Shown here: positions 23,601 through 29,713 of the stretch, piece after piece
Layout: each line of letters starts with the position of its first letter
Position numbering within the stretch: position 1 is the stretch's first letter
Origin: Patella vulgata
Lineage: Eukaryota; Mollusca; Gastropoda; Patellidae
DNA length: 64,000 nt
Direction: 5' to 3'
Assembly: GCF_932274485.2 (NCBI RefSeq)
Contig: NC_065886.2
Coordinates: 42,829,501-42,893,500, forward strand
Translations under genes and position numbers: made by a program
Notes under the pieces: generated by a model
Told to the model about the DNA's origin: nothing
Database searches by the model: none
The model's input: the letters and a program-made list of their open reading frames with translations, nothing else

Positions 23601-26600
23601 CGGAATTGTGAATTCCAAGATGGACGCGATGATCCTGGTCTATATAGTACATGTATTTTGTAACCTTACTCAGCTGGGTATATAGCTCTGGTGTCGCTAT
23701 TTATACGCAGTTGTTCATTTCGAGTTCATCCCAATCCATTAAGTTTAAATCGAATTGTTTTTGTGACTTTCTAAAAGGCTTGTTTTGAATGCTTGTTCAA
23801 TTGGTTATGGTTTTGCTTATTCAATTAGTATTTAAAGTATGTCCGATTGTCCCCCTTTCGTAGAAAGCAGGGGACTATTAAAATGAGTCCGTCAGTTCTT
23901 TCGACCGTCCCATGGGCGCATCCAGAAGGGGGTTTGGGTTATCCCCTGCTCAGCTTCATAATTTTTTTATGTAAAACTACCCTTTTTATGAGAAAAGTGT
24001 CACGGTCGTGTGCTTTATCTTTTATCGTCAGATGGTGGGTTGGGTTGGGATGGCATTAGAAGCGCGAGATATCTTGAATACAGTGTTTCCACTGCCGAAC
24101 TGGTTCTGTCATCAGGTGGAGGTCCTCTGTCTTCAAGCGTTTCGGCGCTTTCCACAACGCTCTCTTGAGGTACGCCAACTGAGTTGATCAGACACAACCC
24201 AGAACCAGTTAGCACTTCCACTGCTCTTCCACTGAGGCTTCCTCGGCTTGTTTGCGTTCTTTGGTAACTAAGGTCCTGCGTGTTGGTCCTGTGATGCCTG
24301 AGTTCTTGAGACACCAATCCTCGACACCCTATCTCCACAGGAAAATTCCAGGCCTTCCAACCATTTTGCTGGCACTGCATTAAGAATGGTTGGTATTTGC
24401 TCAATTTCTTTGCATAGGCCTCTTCCATTCTTGCCTCCCAGTGGACGGTTACCTCCACCAGAACAATGATATAGACATATGTGATATCACAAATAATGCT
24501 TTGCATCAATGAAATTGAATCAAAATGTGATCCTATTAATTCATAATAAAAATTGACGTCAAACCGGGTGTTGGATTCTCTCTCTCTAAAAAGCTGAGTG
24601 CGTATATGTATATAAGCCGAAATGACGATAGAGACCATGTATTTCTCAAAACTTTTCAAGGCCGCGGGGGAGACCCCCCCCCCCCCCACTGCCAAGATAC
24701 TTTGTCTCAGTAACCTGGTGACCCCCTTCTGCAAAACTTCCTGCCTCATTCGCCCCTGCGTCTGCCACACTGTAGAGTTTCACTGTCAGGTACTTCAAAA
24801 CTTTGACTGAGGTCTAAGAATAGATAATCAGTTTGATTTTCAAAAAAAATAAATGTACAATTAATTAATATGCGTCATCTTTTTATTTTGGGAATGCGGC
24901 GGGGAACATCAGCCTCACTGTATGCTTGTTTGGTTTTTTTTACAGAAGAAATATGTCTACAGAATTATGATTCTGGTAATTCTGAAGACACATTACCTGT
25001 GTATTGTATTGGTGAAGAAAATCGATATAAAGGAGAATGTACTTGTTTCTCTGGTAAATCAGTACAAATACATTTTTATAACAAGAAAAAAATAACTATT
25101 ATCTTTTACAGGACGAAAAATCCGATACCAGTCTCGATCATTTAGTCTATTCATTGTTTGAAATTATAAATCCGATGATAGAGATTTATATCTCAACCAA
25201 GGCTTTTTTACGATATTTATTTCACTTAGTGTCACCCATTACGCCATAAACTTGTCTAAATGGATAGCCCCTGTCACTTTGTATGTCCAACTGGGTAATA
25301 TTTAAATATATAAAGATCATTTCAGTCAAATTTATAATGACGAGAAAATGACGTTTTCGAGAGGCGACACAAATTTTTATACATGTTGACATTGGAGCAT
25401 ACAATTATTGCAAACAATCCGCATAAATAAGGAATCAAATTTTTGTTTTGTTTTAGGTGAGTGTGGTACCTGCCATAAAACGTCCATTGGTATAGCGGAT
25501 CTTAAAGATATATTATGCAAAACAGATTACGGTAAGTTGATAATTTGAGAAATAAGCTGGTTCTTCAGTTTTAATACAAAAGAGAGACACTAATCATTTA
25601 TATTCTTCAATATGAAAAACAAGTCTAAATATTATTATTAGGAAAGGTGTGCAAAAAAGCCAAGTTTTTATTTTAGGTCGATTTGTTAATTGAATCTGTA
25701 ACGGGGATTATGATAGACCCATGTCACTCTCAGACAAATGAAATGAAGAAAGAGTTTGATAATGTTCTACTTTTCTGCCCTAACGTTCATAGCCCAAGGA
25801 ATGTGCTACGATGGGAATTTTACCCTGACAGGGACCTTATTACCAGTGGCTTGCAGAGATATCTAATATTCTATTTATTTACAGCCTATCAAGTTGGAAT
25901 AGGAAATGTAACGCGAAAAGAATCTTCCAGGCACGTCTCGGCTTCTTTAAAATCAGCGTCTATAAAAGGTGAGTCTTAAATTTTTGTTAGTTCAAGTTGT
26001 CAAGAATTTTTGTTCTGTTCCTGTATGATAGCTTGGTTTACTTTCTTTTCTTACATTTATAAATATATTCAACACCTTTTTTTTTTACTTTCTTGATTTA
26101 TTTCTTGAAATGAAATGGGGTTTAACGTCCGACTCAATTTGCTTTGAGTGTACCCAAGTGGAGTGGAAGCAAGCGTTTCGTTAGGAGTGAAATGAAATGG
26201 GGTATAGCGGGCTAATGAAGACGGGTATGCGTCATGCAGTGTGTTATGATGGAAATTTTGTCCCGGCCACATTTCAGTTACTACTGTCAAGAGCTCTTTG
26301 ATAATAAAGAGCCACGGTGGCCCAGTCATGAGTAAAGCTCTGTACACACTGCCAACATTTTCGGTAACATTTTTGGAAACATCTCGGCTGGGCAACAGAA
26401 ACTTTGACCCTGTATATACACGGCAACAGTTCAACAACACGTTGGGCAACTTAAGAACCATTCATTGCTGGTAGCTGCCATTTTCTCTGTTTCTCTCCAG
26501 GTAGATGATGTGATTTATGGCCAAATTCTAATTGGATAAAACTCGGCAACATCATTAGCATCTCGGCAACAAAATTGATCTTGTATTTATTTTGGCAACA

Positions 26601-28165
26601 TTTGGACAACATGTTGCCGAATGTTACCGAACTGTACACACTATAAACTTTTTCACTAACAACGTGACAAGGAGTAGGGTCGCCTGTCCAACCTCGTGGG
26701 TTTTCTCCGTGTCCTCCGGTTTCCTCCCACTGCTAAAGACCCCTACGCGCAAGCGAATTATTGAAATAAAATAAAACCATATGTTAGTCCCGAAATGACC
26801 TAGTTTGTGTCGAGTGGACGTTAAACCCCATTTCTCTCTCTCTCTCAACATGTTACCGAAAATGTTGGCAGTGTGCACAGAGCTTAAGATCCCGGGTTCG
26901 ATCCCGGTGTTGCTCGAGAAAGTTCATCGGCGTGGTTCCCCCTGGGCTGTGGTGTAAGACGGAGAGCCTGGTAATTGTCCGAATGGGACGAAAAACCGAG
27001 GTCCCGTATACACATTGGCATGCACGTAAAAGTACCATTGGCAGTTAGAATTCAATATAAGAGTAGGCTGTAGTGCTGCTGTTTGGGCAAAATTTTCCCG
27101 TCTTAATTAGCCGGGTACGACGTTAAACCCCATTCATTTCATTTCTTTTATAATAATAATAATAATAATAAAAAGGCCAATGCGATGTCATTTTCATGCC
27201 CTCCCTCCTGCGTCATTGACAACAAAGCGAAACTCCGTAGGAACTTTCGCGACCAACACAGTGATCGAGCCCGGTTGGGGATTTTTGATCATAAGCTCAA
27301 CTTTAAACATTATTTTTCTAGGTAATCACGACATCAGTGAAGGGAAGCCATTATCTTTTACCACATCGCCATCTTGTGTATGTCCTAATTATAAAGAAGG
27401 GTCATCAGTATGGGTGATGGGAAAGAATCCATATCGATTTATAAACCAAGATAGAGAGGAGATGTAAGTATTTTAAATGACATTCAGAAGATGCAATTGA
27501 ACTTTGTAATTAGATTATGTAATTAAGATTTGTAATGTTATGCCACTGGCATAGAATGTACGTTGGCAAGTGTTACTGTTTCATTTGAGGACGTAACGCA
27601 ATCGGCATTTCTTGATAAATCCGATAGTTTTGTCGTTCTTCTATTTATATTTTTTCTCGGATATTTGGGACTGTATAGTCCTGGTGTTGAGACCCACTAT
27701 AAAGCAAATCACTTATCAGGTGAAATAGTTCCATTAAATATAGTATATGGACTACATATTGGAGGGAAACAACGGCTATATAGGCCTACATTTATTACTC
27801 CCATTTATTTGAAGAACATTTTCAATAATTATGATGGTTGATTACCGAGATTGTTTATCTCTTTCAATAACATATCCAAGACGGGGCATGTTGATGACCG
27901 AGTCTGGATAATATTCTTTATTTCGATCCCGTTATTTTATACCATGAGATATAATATAAATCTGCTTGTTATTTTTATGTGAGGTTTCAATGAATTAATT
28001 GGTTTTGTTTTGCACATATTTTATTCCTTATTTTTCAGATATCGATATATCATTGATGAAAGTACAACATTTCTCAACGTCACAGCTATAGACACCCCAA
28101 AATCTACCAGAAAATCATATATTACAATTGCTATAAATAGTTACGATAAAGATTGTGAAAACTGA
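2444..28165 (+). CDS. complement C3/C5-like protein, copy A (5' partial, 20 exons)
   Basis: Thioester-protein family member of the C3/C4/C5 branch, predicted secreted. Exons (all +): 2444-2659, 2980-3097, 4553-4639, 5347-5535, 6913-6988, 7861-8005, 8786-8878, 9407-9587, 11012-11208, 14412-14573, 14736-14902, 16180-16509, 18574-18661, 19583-19657, 23302-23413, 24946-25053, 25457-25531, 25885-25968, 27322-27463, 28039-28165. They sum to 2772 nt, an exact 923 codons plus TGA, and every phase matches. C3-like landmarks in order: IPLKTG and VVPEG, a GDLMGD helix region where the thioester should be, TWLT-like helices of TED, YELKVTRK, LCLEICLRYRG (C3 has [10 protein letters not shown]), a Cys-rich anchor and a C345C/NTR domain ending in a Cys just before the stop. 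Odd points: the GCGEQ thioester is HVAEE, and exon 12 adds an Arg-rich linker. Intact frames argue against a pseudogene. The 5' exons, signal peptide and any anaphylatoxin domain are outside the window. Confidence 0.93.
2980..3097 (+). CDS. C3-like copy A, exon 2 (macroglobulin to CUB junction)
   Basis: Acceptor TTATTACAG, donor GTAAGT, starts phase 0 and ends with one base of a codon. PEGKRLRKTITFALDPEG corresponds to C3 PEGIRMNKTVAVRTLDPE, so the joint VV-PEG is restored exactly by splicing. Confidence 0.9.
3127..3640 (-). repeat. SINE-A-derived tandem array, period about 168 bp
   Basis: GGTTAGACATGTGATCC recurs near 3148, 3317 and 3484, each followed by TTGTCACGTAC-like and GACAGACTGTAT-like sequence. 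These are diverged pieces of SINE-A (GGTTGGACAGGTGACCC, TTGTCACGTACAACC, GACAGACTGTATGAT), so a SINE fragment has been tandemly amplified inside intron 2. Confidence 0.75.
3834..4154 (-). mobile_element. SINE-A, full length with target-site duplication
   Basis: tRNA-derived SINE on the complement: box-A-like TGGCTGAATG, box-B-like GGTTTCGAAT, a body with CTCCGGTTTCCTCCCAC, and the 3' end GGACGTTAAACCCCATTTC followed by a (TC)n tail. It is flanked by GAATGAAGACCT at 3822-3833 and again at 4155-4166, a 12-bp target duplication typical of LINE-driven insertion. Confidence 0.9.
4553..4639 (+). CDS. C3-like copy A, exon 3 (CUB strand before TED)
   Basis: Acceptor CGCAG, donor GTAAGC. Starts with two bases completing the Arg codon of exon 2 and ends with one base. 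Reads ENTQKTEVDLALPVEIIPGT and so on, aligning to C3 SETRILLQGTPV. The acceptor has a weak pyrimidine tract; the phase fit supports it. Confidence 0.82.
4655..4832. repeat. AT-rich minisatellite, about 31-bp unit
   Basis: ACTATCCATTT followed by ATACTTTTATTA-type sequence is repeated about five to six times just after exon A3. It has no coding role. Confidence 0.8.
4840..5346. other. intron 3 remainder, nothing recognised
   Basis: AT-rich intron sequence between the minisatellite and exon A4. No element ends or coding motifs were recognised. Confidence 0.5.
5347..5535 (+). CDS. C3-like copy A, exon 4 (TED, thioester position lost)
   Basis: Acceptor TTTTGCAG, donor GTAAGT, begins with two bases and ends with one. 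Reads GDLMGDIITG..., then NIFVSSFHVAEEVIGNMAPV, then VHALQYLN. Aligning to C3 ([21 protein letters not shown]) puts HVAEE where GCGEQ should be: the thioester Cys is Val and the Gln is Glu. The surrounding helix is well kept, so this is a substitution within a maintained fold. C5 is a known thioester-less relative. Confidence 0.92.
5790..6900. repeat. dispersed repeat insertion with long flanking duplication
   Basis: About 5940-6735 matches a second copy split across 19926-20173 and 22795-23281 (for example AGCGGCATCTTTTGGTTTAG and AGACTGGTTAAGCGAGA). One end has GGTGGGTCACCCTA, close to GGTTGGACACCCTA of the other copy. Host sequence containing CATCCAGGGATTTCTTTCTT near 5830 recurs as CATCCAAGGATTTCTTTCTT near 6760, so the insert is bracketed by roughly 150-bp direct repeats. 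Arm B has neither the insert nor the second bracket. Confidence 0.6.
6913..6988 (+). CDS. C3-like copy A, exon 5 (TED)
   Basis: Acceptor TTTTCCAG, donor GTAGGT, entering with two bases and leaving with TG of a Trp codon. Reads GITRLMKFRNENGGYSLYED and ends PPITW, matching the TEP pattern YQRQL...DGSYS...TWLT. Confidence 0.9.
6989..7860. other. intron 5, no gene
   Basis: Intron between TED exons. It contains GGGCCCCTGGGCC-type GC patches near 7500 but no recognised element. Its first 400 bases have a clear counterpart in arm B. Confidence 0.5.
7861..8005 (+). CDS. C3-like copy A, exon 6 (TED helices)
   Basis: First base completes TGG of exon 5, giving W-LTSLVLKTLCHAKDL, then GFLWLLDQVDEEGRPANDQ. 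Donor GTAACG, ends phase 0. C3 has WLTAYVVKVFSLA and WLILEKQKPDGVF here. The following C3 catalytic-His motif (VIHQEM) has no clear match. Confidence 0.9.
8030..8585. repeat. 33-bp minisatellite, about 16 units
   Basis: Units of the type TGATTACATCTGATTGCAAG plus TTTGTGCTAAATA. Arm B holds only about three units at the same intron site (61985-62100), so the array was seeded before the duplication and grew in arm A, or shrank in B. Confidence 0.9.
8786..8878 (+). CDS. C3-like copy A, exon 7 (TED)
   Basis: Acceptor TTCTTCACAG, donor GTAAGT, phase 0 to 0. Reads DSHEYAVILAAEIMIALKEC and continues ETKDMLKEEYL; C3 equivalent ALTAFVLISLQEA. Confidence 0.9.
9407..9587 (+). CDS. C3-like copy A, exon 8 (TED)
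   Basis: Acceptor TTAATAG, donor GTAAGA. Reads ESLLGLEIRMLSFIEENIDN, then SMALSKMAYALQLSDSPDVD, matching C3 YTVAIAGYALAQMG. Ends with one base of a Gly codon. Confidence 0.9.
9858..10022. repeat. tandem duplication, about 80-bp unit, two copies
   Basis: GGCAACTTGCCAATCGTACA begins two near-identical units ending GTATTTCACT...GCACGTGCGG. Each unit also holds the short inverted pair GTGAAAT / ATTTCAC. Confidence 0.85.
10187..10374 (+). mobile_element. SINE-B, head plus inverted internal segment
   Basis: Starts GGATCACGTGGCTAAGTGG (box A) and has GGTGTTCGATCCC (box B), like the full copy at 40071-40450. After GGCCTGACAA the sequence continues as the reverse complement of the next consensus part (CCTCGGTTTTTCGTC through CAGCTGTCCTTGTC) and stops without the 3' tail. 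It sits inside the minisatellite field. Confidence 0.8.
11012..11208 (+). CDS. C3-like copy A, exon 9 (TED)
   Basis: Acceptor CTGTTTCAG, donor GTATGT, enters with two bases and leaves in phase 0. Reads VTYWTEHRVSDGKPYWYRQS, then SIESTAYALLVYNRHRKLD and WLIRQRNGHGGF, matching C3 NVEATSYALLALLQLKD and WLNEQRYYGGGYGS. Confidence 0.93.
11265..13497 (+). mobile_element. mariner relic split by a pearl-like element
   Basis: Outer ends ACGAGGGCTGGCTGAAAGTT (about 11268) and AACTTTTCAGCCAGTCCTCA (about 13478-13497) are imperfect inverted repeats. The first part has GLTPTQIHADMVSTLED, WAAEFKRGREGF, DEPRPGRPSTA and, in another frame, KVSARWMPKLST; the last part has MADENVFRASIQVLQRR. The catalytic middle is absent, replaced by the element at 11895-13318. 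At least one frameshift lies in the first part. Arm B lacks the whole insertion (its intron is 455 bp), so it entered after the duplication. Confidence 0.88.
11895..13318 (+). mobile_element. pearl-like element with tandem 150-bp core repeats (a)
   Basis: Begins TTATACGCCCACATAGAAAT and ends GTGGGCGTATGTTTCGTTGC plus CTGTCAACCTATC: the ends carry inverted ATACGCCCACA. The left end folds (ATACGCCCACAT/ATGTG-ACGTAT) and is followed by a CCGTCCGTCC tetranucleotide run. The core has about eight 148-181 bp repeats marked by GAATTTCAGCAATTTCCGTT and TCTAGAGTTATGGCC. This architecture resembles the non-autonomous 'pearl' elements known from bivalves. Confidence 0.8.
13843..14117 (+). mobile_element. 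SINE-A, full length with 13-bp target duplication
   Basis: Head GGGGGGTTGGATGGCTGAAT, box-B-like GGTTTCGAATCCCC, body CCTCCGGTTTCCTCCCAC, 3' end GGACGTTAAACCCCATTTC with a (TC)n tail. Bracketed by TCATGAGCCATTT at 13830-13842 and 14118-14130. Arm B is empty here, so the insertion is younger than the duplication. Confidence 0.93.
14412..14573 (+). CDS. C3-like copy A, exon 10 (end of TED, into CUB)
   Basis: Acceptor TTTTATTAG, donor GTAAGT, phase 0 to 0, 54 codons. DTAIAIQALAEFSSLKHS corresponds to C3 QATFMVFQALAQYQ; continues DLRLEISSDSSINYNHVIAF. Confidence 0.92.
14736..14902 (+). CDS. C3-like copy A, exon 11 (CUB end)
   Basis: Acceptor TTAATTAAG, donor GTAAGT. Reads VPVGEKINLKTNGTGLGQVQ, then INVAYNVP and CMYELKVTRKEVSRPRKIKD. 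C3 equivalents are GQGTLSVVTMYHAK and FDLKVTIKP. Ends with GA, so the Glu codon is completed by exon 12. Confidence 0.92.
15464..16176 (+). mobile_element. pearl-like element (b), shared by both arms
   Basis: Begins TTTATACACCCACATGGAAA with the same subterminal fold and CCGTAGGTCCGCCCG remnant, carries about four 140-bp core repeats, and ends GTGAGCGTATGTTTTATTGC. Its end lies only a few bases upstream of the exon 12 splice acceptor. The orthologous copy in arm B is at 56214-56917, so the insertion predates the duplication. Confidence 0.8.
16180..16509 (+). CDS. C3-like copy A, exon 12 (Arg-rich linker insert)
   Basis: Acceptor TTATTTAAG, donor GTAAGG; the first base completes Glu and the last two bases give CG of Arg. 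Reads TSLCNYCTAGCRIVDKEKDE, then SDLKSKAKKVLRAKRN, a roughly 50-residue Arg/Asn/Gly-rich stretch (RRRNHRDRNRRGSNRQRN, HLRRNRRRIRVRRRGRN), then SSVTLCLEICLR, which is the start of C3 MG8. In vertebrate C3 the linker is only about 20 residues (KPAPETEKRPQDAKN). The exon has three clustered Cys (CNYCTAGC) and many dibasic and R-x-R-R sites that a furin-like protease might cut (inference). Confidence 0.88.
17000..17950 (+). repeat. 33-bp minisatellite, about 28 units
   Basis: Unit TTAGTGATGGGTAATGAGTG plus GATGTTAATTCAG. Because 33 is a multiple of three, the array gives long open frames with an 11-residue repeat (MLIQLVMGNEW); there is no other gene evidence. The arm B counterpart is at 52258-52965. 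Confidence 0.95.
18025..18540 (+). mobile_element. SINE-B copy carrying a SINE-A inside
   Basis: Diverged SINE-B (ACCTAGGTCCCGTGTACACT, CCCTTGTCAGTTGGAAATAC) split by SINE-A at 18134-18407. The arm B ortholog at 51975-52170 is not split, so SINE-B predates and SINE-A postdates the gene duplication. Confidence 0.82.
18134..18407 (-). mobile_element. SINE-A nested in SINE-B
   Basis: Full SINE-A on the complement with a GA-rich (TC)n tail at 18140. Target duplications GGATTCGACGAAA (18121-18133) and GGATCCGACGAAA (18408-18420) differ at one base. The target sequence belongs to SINE-B (TTCGGATGGGACGAAAA-type). Confidence 0.9.
18574..18661 (+). CDS. C3-like copy A, exon 13 (MG8)
   Basis: First base completes Arg of exon 12, giving LCLEICLR-YRGASKSGP, then TRVEIDMLSGFEPIIEDLNL. 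C3 has [20 protein letters not shown] and ISMMTGFAPDTDDL. Donor GTAGGT, phase 0. Confidence 0.94.
18662..19582. other. intron 13, no gene
   Basis: AT-rich intron with an ACCCCCCGCCCC/AAAAAAAA patch near 19455. Its last 250 bases match arm B (51134-51400); the middle was not identified. Confidence 0.5.
19583..19657 (+). CDS. C3-like copy A, exon 14 (MG8)
   Basis: Acceptor TTGTTTCAG, donor GTTTGT, phase 0 to 0. Reads LNSLSEERVRTYRDDYGLVT, then IYLDE; C3 equivalent NTLIIYLDKV. Confidence 0.92.
20174..21278 (+). mobile_element. pearl-like element (c)
   Basis: Begins GTATACGCCCACATAGAAAT, has CGTCCGTCCGTC and about six 150-bp core repeats, and ends GTGGGCGTATGTTTCGTTGC plus CTGACAACCTATC. Only in arm A. 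Confidence 0.82.
21300..21380. repeat. palindrome-bearing fragment of a dispersed repeat
   Basis: Contains GGTACACGAATCGTGTACC, a near-perfect palindrome followed by AATGGTAAAATGTTTATTTT. The same word group occurs at 37021-37060 and, on the complement, at 58228-58268, marking one repeat family. Confidence 0.65.
21400..22720. repeat. 220-bp satellite, about six units
   Basis: CTGCTAGGGGATACTTT or close variants recur at about 21566, 21794, 22012, 22233, 22447 and 22663 (spacing 214-228). Each unit holds AATAACAAACAGCTCGTTAT flanked by GAATAACGA-type words that are partly self-complementary. Present only in arm A. Confidence 0.92.
23302..23413 (+). CDS. C3-like copy A, exon 15 (MG8)
   Basis: Acceptor TTAATTTCAG, donor GTATTA, phase 0 in, one base out. 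Reads VPNNETLCLNFRIKEKAEEI, then VKFRQPASVVVVQPSKP; C3 has [20 protein letters not shown] and PGAVKVYAYY. Confidence 0.92.
23850..24830 (-). mobile_element. retroelement fragment, class unresolved (fossil)
   Basis: A long open frame on the complement (24015-24770, 251 codons) contains a segment around residues 105-155 (VEVTVHWEARMEEAYAK, then WNFPVEIGCRGL) of a kind common next to reverse transcriptases in animal retroelements. No reverse transcriptase is present, so this is a partial, broken copy. It lies in intron 15 and arm B lacks it (548-bp intron), so it is younger than the duplication. Confidence 0.55.
24946..25053 (+). CDS. C3-like copy A, exon 16 (Cys-rich anchor)
   Basis: Acceptor TTTTTACAG, donor GTAAAT, two bases in, one base out. 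Reads EEICLQNYDSGNSEDTLPVY, then CIGEENRYKGECTCFSG. Cys pattern follows C3 SCTRFYHPE...LCRDELCRCAEENC. Confidence 0.93.
25457..25531 (+). CDS. C3-like copy A, exon 17 (anchor)
   Basis: Acceptor TGTTTTAG, donor GTAAGT. Reads GECGTCHKTSIGIADLKDIL, then CKTDY; C3 has LDKACEPGVDYVYK. Confidence 0.92.
25885..25968 (+). CDS. C3-like copy A, exon 18 (start of C345C/NTR)
   Basis: Acceptor TTATTTACAG, donor GTGAGT. Reads AYQVGIGNVTRKESSRHVSA, then SLKSASIKG. The first half differs strongly from copy B (AYQVVLESKMLNKSF), which looks closer to C3 YVYKTRLVKVQLSN. Confidence 0.9.
26104..26305 (-). mobile_element. SINE-B, minus copy, shared by both arms
   Basis: GAAATGAAATGGGGTTTAAC is the complement of the SINE-B 3' end and tail; continues GCTAATGAAGACGGGTATGC. 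A second tail-like GAAATGAAATGGGGTATAGC lies inside. The arm B ortholog is 43985-44196. Confidence 0.75.
26333..26886. mobile_element. MITE with about 40-bp inverted ends, holding a SINE-A
   Basis: Left end AGCTCTGTACACACTGCCAA then CATTTTCGGTAACAT; right end is the near-perfect complement (ATGTTACCGAAAATG, TTGGCAGTGTGCACAGAGCT). The interior repeats the words GGCAACA and TTTGG. Inserted in the tRNA-like head of a SINE-B and absent from arm B. Confidence 0.8.
26660..26846 (+). mobile_element. SINE-A, 5'-truncated
   Basis: Starts at ACGTGACAAGGAGTAGGGTC (no tRNA-like head), runs through CCTCCGGTTTCCTCCCAC to GGACGTTAAACCCCATTTC and a (TC)n tail. It lies inside the MITE at 26333-26886. Confidence 0.88.
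27175..27310 (-). mobile_element. SINE-B-like head fragment, shared by both arms
   Basis: Diverged sequence containing TGCGTCATTGACAACAAAGC and GATCGAGCCCGGTTGGGGAT (box B on the complement), matching 43565-43705 of arm B. Confidence 0.55.
27322..27463 (+). CDS. C3-like copy A, exon 19 (C345C/NTR)
   Basis: Acceptor TTTTTCTAG, donor GTAAGT. Reads NHDISEGKPLSFTTSPSCVC, then PNYKEGSSVWVMGKNPYRFI and NQDREE. C3 has [20 protein letters not shown] then KKHYLMWG. The hydrophobic VWVMGK strand fits the NTR fold. Confidence 0.93.
27464..28038. other. intron 19, no gene
   Basis: AT-rich; matched in arm B twice, once in each tandem unit (39787-40670 and 42551-43286). A 92-codon frame here has no domain and is mirrored only as intron in arm B. 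Confidence 0.6.
28039..28165 (+). CDS. C3-like copy A, exon 20 (C-terminus)
   Basis: Acceptor TTTTTCAG; first base completes Ile. Reads YRYIIDESTTFLNVTAIDTP, then KSTRKSYITIAINSYDKDCEN and TGA at 28163-28165. C3 has LSYIIGKDTWVEHWPEED and ends GCPN, so the final Cys-x-Asn is kept. Confidence 0.94.
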
Positions 28166-29713
28166 TTTTTTTTGTCTTGTGGGCCCACACATCTCATTGC
28201 AACACACGCGTTTTTGAATGTATATGATGGAATGGGCACAGCATTGTTGTCTGGTTGGTTTTATTCATCATGATGGTTCATTCATACATCACAGTTGAAC
28301 ACGCCTTTGAACTTACTAACACGTCATATATGTCACATGATCAATAAACATCTATACTGGAGTTATCTCCCATTTTACAGTAACATGACTAATAACATGA
28401 TTGCTGGACACATGTGACAATCGGTCAAAATAGAGCTGATTTTGATTTTTTGTAAATTTCTGATCCTGGAGTATGGAAAGATATGATCTTTTTCTACCAA
28501 ATCAAAATCCAACCAACTTTATATTAAATAAAATTGTACTTAAAAATATTTCCCCTGACTAGGTAAATATAGGGCAATATGGCCTTTCTCGACCAAAACC
28601 AAAAACATATTTTCTAATACCCCAGTTAACTTTATGTTAATCAAAGTATGGATTATAAATTTTTTCTGGGTATGGAAATATATGGTCTTTCTCTTTACTG
28701 AAGTTCTATATGCTTAAAGGACCCTGTCACCGCATACATGAAATCCTAAATATTGAACAATTAATAGCCCTAGGGCAATAACACTTACCATTTAGGGCGA
28801 GATATAATATTATTTAGACAAGTATGTTTAGAAGATTAAGACAACAGCTTTAGGTTACATAATGTCTTGACACAACTGTAGGTTAAATAATGTCTTGACA
28901 CCGATGTTTGTGGATACAAATTGAATATAAAAATTGCACCGGAAATTAAAGATGCATTATGTAAGAACTAAATCTGCTTATTGCGGGTCTTTCTTTTGTC
29001 TTTACGTGTTATAGAAACTATTAATTAGACTTTTATTTACACAACAAATCTATAATGAGCTCTCTAGAACATCGGATGGTTGAGATGTAAATGGATTAAA
29101 ACACCCGAAAGATTTAACAGATTAACAATAAAATGAATAACCGAGGTTACCGTTGCTAGGATGATAAACAATCAACGTAAGATCTTGTCAAACTATAAAA
29201 CGCTTATAATGTCGAGCAGAATAAAGTAATTTGAATGAAATTTTCCATAATCCAATATATTCATTTTTCATTATCTATATTTGAACTATTATAGCAAGAA
29301 CAGACAGCTCCTCATATATAAATCTTACATAATGCATCTTTAATACAAATGTATCATGACTGGTTGTCAATTATTTGTTATGTCATCAATTGCACCGCCT
29401 CTATATTTGCATTTTATTCTGGTGTGTTGCCCTTTTAATGTTTATAATGGTGGAAAAAAATTGTATTGCCTATCTGAAATATTATGTACTGAATTTTAAG
29501 TAAGTCATTTTATAAATGATGTAATCACAATTAAGCAGACATTTGATCCATGTCAATATAATTTAGACCTACCCATGCTTTGAACATTATATTATATTTA
29601 ATGTTTATTCTATAAACTCTACAATGTAAATATTTAAAGAATACTTATATTTTGTATTTGATATCTATTTTATTATAACAGTGAAATAAACATACTAATA
29701 AATATTGCATATG
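28166..29713. other. 3' flank and UTR of copy A, homologous to arm B
   Basis: No coding region. It matches 38330-39659 and 41255-42423 on the complement (for example TATTTTATTATAACAGTGAA near 29670 against 38357). Similarity stops at about 29713, taken as the inner edge of the left arm. Confidence 0.75.
28343..28348 (+). terminator. candidate polyadenylation signal, copy A
   Basis: AATAAA in GATCAATAAACATCTATA, 178 bases after the stop codon. The same signal sits at the equivalent place in copy B. Confidence 0.55.

Larger units (their letters stand above)
26306..27165 (+). mobile_element. SINE-B, plus copy, interrupted by a MITE
   Basis: Head GAGCCACGGTGGCCCAGTCA, break at 26333-26886, then GATCCCGGGTTCGATCCC (box B) and the rest to GACGTTAAACCCCATTCATT with an ATTTC tail. 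The arm B ortholog (43745-43990, complement) is unbroken. Confidence 0.78.

Noticed and set aside
24015-24770. 251-codon frame considered as a host gene
   Set aside because: Contains a retroelement-type segment, lies in an intron, and is absent from arm B.
27563-27841. 92-codon frame in intron 19
   Set aside because: Crosses no splice sites, has no domain, and its arm B equivalents are intronic and disrupted.
2444-28165. Copy A as a decayed pseudogene because the thioester is missing
   Set aside because: All 20 exons are open with correct splice sites and phases, and the paralogue has the same loss.
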